Below, piece after piece: positions 60,315-64,000 of a stretch of DNA of 64,000 nt (the stretch's first letter is position 1; each line of letters starts with the position of its first letter). The translations under genes and the position numbers were made by a program. This DNA comes from Leptodactylus fallax (lineage: Eukaryota > Chordata > Amphibia > Anura > Leptodactylidae): assembly GCA_947044405.1 (NCBI GenBank), contig CAMRHE010000651.1, forward strand, positions 62,001 through 126,000, read 5' to 3'. The notes beneath the pieces are model-generated. The model did no database searches and had not been told where the DNA came from. It saw nothing but the letters and a program-made list of their open reading frames with translations.

Positions 60315-61410
60315 TCACAGTAATTCATTACACATAAACAGCCTGGCCATGTAGCTGGGTATTCACATATCACACTGGTAAATTAACCATCTGGGGACAC
60401 GTGACCTCTATGTTCCTACAATGTGTTACCCGTGTACTGACAGACGTACGTCCCGTCTCTCCCCCCCTCATGTATCTGTGATTTCTCACTGTCATAACAA
60501 TGATTCCCCGTCAGTGCGCAGATATGCCGGCATCACTCGGCGAGGACAGCTGCCGCCATGATGTGATTACAGCGTCTGCTCTCAATTCACCCGAGTGTCT
60601 TCTCGTTAAGTAACAGTCGTCGCGTTATTAAGTTTGCTCTGAAGGTTCTTAAATATACATATAGTAGCAAGACGGCGCAAGTCAATTGTGTTTGTGGCAG
60701 TTTCATTCTGGTTAATTACATGTTTTAATTGATTGTGGCGCAGTCCGGGGTAATTTACCCGCATTATAATTTCGCTTTCTTGGCTGTCAAACTAAATACA
60801 TTAAAAAAAATAAAAAAAAACACCCAAACCGTCTCCGCGTTTTACAGCTCGCCGTACGTATTAATTAAACACAGCTGATTAAAATAACAGTCTGTTCAAA
60901 TATTCATCAAGTTCCCGATAGTCGCCGCGCTGACGCCTCCCCCTGAATATCAGCGCATTCATTTTAATTTTTATTTTGCATTTCAAAGCGTTTTCTTTTC
61001 CTACACGAGACTTTTAATTCGCGGCGACTTCTATCAATATGTGGAGATAAAAGGACGTGGCAAAGGTTCAATGTAAATGATTAATGACATAAAAGAAGCC
61101 AAAATACGAGAGGTGCGCTGGATCTCCCCGGAACATCCGCACCACGTGGACGTCACCTCGGCGCTGCCATACACTGGCCACTTATTATGACCACACACAG
61201 ACTTGTGTCATCCAATGAGTACTTAACGGGTGATATTTGCGGAGCTGACCAGAGAAGCTGCTTACAAGGGGTTAAAGGGTATCCGGATTTATGTGACTAA
61301 AGCCCAATCTCTGCTAAATGAAAAGTTCTAGAACTTTCTGATAGTCATGATTCAGGCACATCCTCTGCTCATAGCTGGCGCAGATTTCTATCATCCTATA
61401 CACCACAAAT
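60315..61410. other. Single-copy sequence, candidate conserved noncoding DNA
   Basis: No repeats apart from an A-rich run near 60804-60820. The stretch 60590-61080 is dense in TTAAT, TAATTA and ATTAA words set among CpG-rich blocks. At 61143-61156 CACGTG is followed at once by GACGTCAC (an E-box beside a CRE-like site). This resembles regulatory DNA near developmental genes, but no gene is in view. Confidence 0.3.
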
Positions 61411-61679
61411 ATTTATTATTATTATTTATTATGCTTATATAGCGCCATCATATTCCGCAGCGCTTTACAGACATTGACAGTCAGTGTCCCATGTAGGGCT
61501 CACAATCCCTATCAGGATGTCTTTGGAGTGTAAGAGGAAACCGGAGTACCCGGAGGAGACCCACGCAAACACGGGGAGAACATACAAACTACACGCAGAT
61601 GTTGTCCTTGGCAGGATTCGAACCCAGGACTCCAGGCGCTGCAAGGCTGCAGTGCTAACCACTAAGTCACTGTGCTGCA
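61411..61679 (-). mobile_element. tRNA-derived SINE
   Basis: Read on the minus strand the element begins GCAGCACAGTGACTTAGTGG and continues TTAGCAC, which resembles a polymerase III A box. GGGTTCGAATCC (complement of 61614-61625) is a good B box. The body continues through a conserved block (plus-strand ACCCACGCAAACACGGGGAG) and ends GCGCTATATAAGC followed by a TAATAAATAATAATAA tail. This layout is that of a tRNA-derived SINE common in lower vertebrates. I cannot name the subfamily with certainty. The frames across it are not coding. Confidence 0.75.
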
Positions 61680-62961
61680 AATAACACAGAATAGGGTGTG
61701 GCTGATGGCCCCGCCCACTTTGCGGCATGTGATGAGGGCAGTATAAAAACGCAACTTGTGACTATTTTAGTCGCAAATGGCGTTAAAATGGTTGGCGGCT
61801 TTTTTGCACTAGATTCTTAGTGAATCTGTCCCTTCGTGTTTCCATTCCTCATGGTTTTCCAGATCCTGTACATAGCTAGTCCTGCAAACTGCAGAAGGTT
61901 TGTTACAATTGTATCCAGTCTAGATAGTGCTCTCTGTTGGTTTGTTACAATGTATCAGCCTGGGGCCCCTGGGTAACAGGGTGACAGTCTTGACTCCTGG
62001 ATCACTTTGCTCCATCCAATTTGATGCGGCTGGATTCCCCAAGCCAGCCCCCCCCCCGCCCCCCCCGGCCGGGCGGGGGGGGGGGGGGGCGGGGGGGGGG
62101 CTACACAAGGTACTGTAGGCTGTCACCATGGAGACACAAGATGGAAGATTATCATTAATATTATTTTTTACAGAAGACATATTGTATAGTTGCTTTGGTA
62201 TTTTGTTTTGTGTTGCTGATAGTTTAGGTACCCCTGACTGGAAGACATCGCCCCGAGAGTGACGTCTCCCCAGACAGGTCCACCCTCCCTCAGTCACCTC
62301 CTTCTTACCATTCTGGCTATGTAAGTGTCAGTCTTCTCTGTAGTTCTGACATTCTATTCTGTACATCCCGTCTTTCCACCAGCCCTGGCTTGCATGAATT
62401 ATACAGACGGTGATACCTGAAGACTTTCCCCAGGTGATAGTTGATTCTGGGGGGTTCAAGCAGCCCCTCCCCAATATCAGATCACATCAGCAGGTGGAGT
62501 TGCCTTTATTGAAAGCCAATGATAATCCGTACAGCGTCAGTGATCATAATGTACCCTAATATTCCGCTGCTGCACCTGCGCCTCTCACCCCACAAGCCGC
62601 AGCGCCGTGTGCTCGGATCGTTCTGCTCTTTCATGACTAATTATGGGTGACAGCAGATTCCTTCCAGCTTCGCTCTTCTCAGCAGGTGCTTGTCAGGTAT
62701 CACCGTGCGCCAGGCGGATCACCCCACCCCCCATTAATTACCAGCGCCCCTCGCAGGCTGACACCTCACTAGCAGCCTGCCCTACATGAGCCTCATAGAA
62801 AACAGACACAACACATTCAGTATTCTGCAGCTCCTCGCTGCTCCCTACCACCTGCACCCTCTGCTGTACTGCATTGTAGATGATGTAGTGTGATAGCAGT
62901 GGAGCGGCCCCTACCTGAATGCAATGTAGCAGAGTGCAGTGTGTTACAGAATCCCAGCTAA
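61680..62961. other. Single-copy intergenic sequence
   Basis: Fragments of the CAGCTGAGG inverted-repeat family lie at about 61893-61955 (two TTTGTTACAA arms). A C-run/G-run palindrome is at 62048-62100. The segment 62560-62770 contains ATTAATTACC and ACTAATTATGGG words among GC-rich blocks and may be conserved noncoding DNA. No gene is supported. Confidence 0.5.
62048..62100. repeat. Poly-C/poly-G palindromic tract
   Basis: A C-rich run is followed at once by a G-rich run (centre GGCCGGGC), over 50 bp containing only G and C. It could form a hairpin or quadruplex. It could also be a sequencing or consensus error where opposite-strand reads disagree. Confidence 0.9.
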
Positions 62962-63379
62962 GGGTGGGTTCACACCTGCACTTGGTGTCCGTCCGTCACC
63001 AATCCAGTGAAAATCTCGGCGAACTGGATTGGCGTCGGATACAGACCGGTCAGCGGCACATTGGTTAAAAACCCATTCATTTGAATGGGTTTTTAAAGCA
63101 GTGCGCGGGTGTGCGCTTACACCCTCTGCGCTGCCAATCCTTTTTTTTTCGTCGGAAACAAAGTCGGACATGCAGGACTTCGTGTCCGACGAAAAAAAAA
63201 GGATTGGCAGCGCAGAGGGTGTAAGTGCACACCCGCGCACTGCTTTAAAAACCCATTCAAATGAATGGGTTTTTAACCAATGCGTCGCTGACCGGTCTGT
63301 ATCCGACGCCAATCCAGTTCGCCGAGATTTTCACTGGATTGGTGACGGACGGACACCAAGCGCAGGTGTGAACCCACCC
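62962..63379. mobile_element. Near-perfect foldback MITE with ~200-bp arms, PIF/Harbinger-like
   Basis: The left end is GGGTGGGTTCACACCTGCAC and the right end, read inward, GGGTGGGTTCACACCTGCGC. Identity continues for about 200 bp on each side, with roughly six to eight differences by eye, to a centre near 63165-63180. TAA flanks both ends (62959-62961 and 63380-63382). Each arm also contains its own small hairpins, such as AACCCATTCATTTGAATGGG and the pair CCAATCCAG/CTGGATTGG. Open frames of about 120 codons on both strands have nearly the same translation, because the element is a palindrome. It is non-coding. Confidence 0.85.
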
Positions 63380-63382
63380 TAA

Positions 63383-64000
63383 GCCGTCAGAGGTGTGTCC
63401 GTCTGCAGAGTGTTGACAGATTTCAAGTGGCTACCAAAAAAATGCAGCTCTGGATGTGACAGGAGTATAACACATGATGATATGTGGGAGAGAGCGGGAC
63501 GGCGTAATGTAACAGGGAGAAGTTCTACAACTCTCTACAGACTTTGCGTTTCCATCCTTCAGCATTTTCCAGGTCTCGCTGCTGTCAGTGACTGAGAAGG
63601 TTATAGTCAGGGGCAGTAATCCTGTATACAGCGGGTCCAGCCCTCAGCTGAGGTTCTGTTACAACTGCATCTAGTCTAGACAATGCTCTGTGAGCTGAAC
63701 ACATTCTCTCTGCCGGATGCTACAATGTCACAATCTGGGAGGCCAGACCATTTAGCTCACAGAGCATTGTCTAGATTGGATACAATTGTAACAAAGCCTC
63801 AGCTGAGAGCAGGATGAGATAGGCACAAGATTTGATAAATGTGATACATCATATATCTACAGGTAACCGGAATCTTGGCGGCAGACGTTCCCTCCTGATC
63901 GCAGCGTGGCCGCAGGTGGAAAAACCTCACCGCATCATTTTATCGCTTTACACATCGCATCTTCTGGCGGTGGCGGGGTTAATGAAGTCACCGGTTGTTA
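63383..64000. other. Intergenic sequence to the window edge
   Basis: A GCAGCTCTGGATGTGACAGG fragment of the dispersed family lies near 63443. The inverted-repeat element at 63643-63808 is listed separately. No gene is supported. Confidence 0.5.
63643..63808. mobile_element. Small inverted-repeat element, CAGCTGAGG family, fullest copy
   Basis: Left arm CTCAGCTGAGGTTCTGTTAC, then AACTGCATCTAGTCTAGACA and ATGCTCTGTGAGCT. The right arm is the reverse complement: AGCTCACAGAGCATTGTCTA, then GATTGGATACAATTGTAACA and AAGCCTCAGCTGAG. The arms are about 55 nt with a few mismatches. This copy defines the family that appears in shorter form at 22830, 24432, 44942 and 50163. Confidence 0.7.

Noticed and set aside
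61614..61669. A functional tRNA gene
   Set aside because: The A- and B-box-like sequences belong to a longer SINE with a LINE-like tail. I could not fold a proper cloverleaf with an anticodon arm.
61465..61728. Frames of 87 codons (minus) and 66 codons (plus) across the SINE
   Set aside because: The stretch carries polymerase III-type A and B box sequences and a TAA-rich tail. It is a retroposon body, not a gene.
62944..63382. Two similar ~120-codon proteins on opposite strands
   Set aside because: They are the same sequence read twice because the element is a near-perfect palindrome.

Overview
This window looks like vertebrate intergenic DNA, most likely from an anuran amphibian. That assignment is an inference. 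It rests on the two Tc1-like transposon types, the tRNA-derived SINE, the many short foldback elements with TWA or TTAA target duplications, and the very high load of minisatellites. I see no complete protein-coding gene and no bacterial feature. The only ORFs with recognisable family similarity are two inactivated Tc1-like transposases. One short GC3-rich stretch behind a good 3' splice site (753-862) may be a terminal exon.

Layout: 1-2087 is single-copy sequence. 2088-3592 holds two adjoining minisatellites (33 bp and 36 bp units). 4992-6828 is a 17-bp-based array. 7122-7964 holds two adjacent foldback elements. 9016-11395 is a 74-bp array split by a degraded Tc1-like element with 272-bp inverted repeats. 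13039-15660 (34 bp), 15743-16743 (39 bp), 17622-18333 (75 bp) and 18341-20903 (39 bp) are four successive arrays. A second, nearly intact Tc1-like element lies at 20963-22516. 22519-26388 is mostly single-copy. 26389-40155 is one 13.8-kb array of ~35-bp units with nested kilobase-scale duplications. 40631-41520 (40 bp, opposite orientation) and 42233-43765 (39 bp) carry repeats related to the 18-21 kb array. 43766-46590 is mostly single-copy. 46600-47938 (86 bp), 49135-49735 (degenerate C-rich) and 52145-53490 (43 bp) are further arrays, and a cluster of MITE-like elements lies at 50-52 kb. 55600-56115 is a degenerate array, 57274-60314 is an exact 40-bp array, 61411-61679 is a SINE and 62962-63379 is a near-perfect foldback element.

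Roughly half of the window (about 34 kb by my tally) is tandem repeat, in some 16 arrays, most with units of 33-43 bp. Several arrays show higher-order structure (39 to 78 to 156 bp; 34 to 408 bp; 35 bp to about 0.6, 1.26 and 2.4 kb), which points to repeated rounds of local amplification. Long open frames across the 39-bp arrays follow from the unit length being a multiple of three and are not treated as genes.

Nothing here works together as a pathway. The story is one of mobile elements and tandem amplification: transposons landed in or beside arrays, and some short foldback elements landed in each other's target sites. The remaining single-copy stretches include several mixed-composition segments that could be conserved noncoding elements, but only comparison with other genomes could show this.
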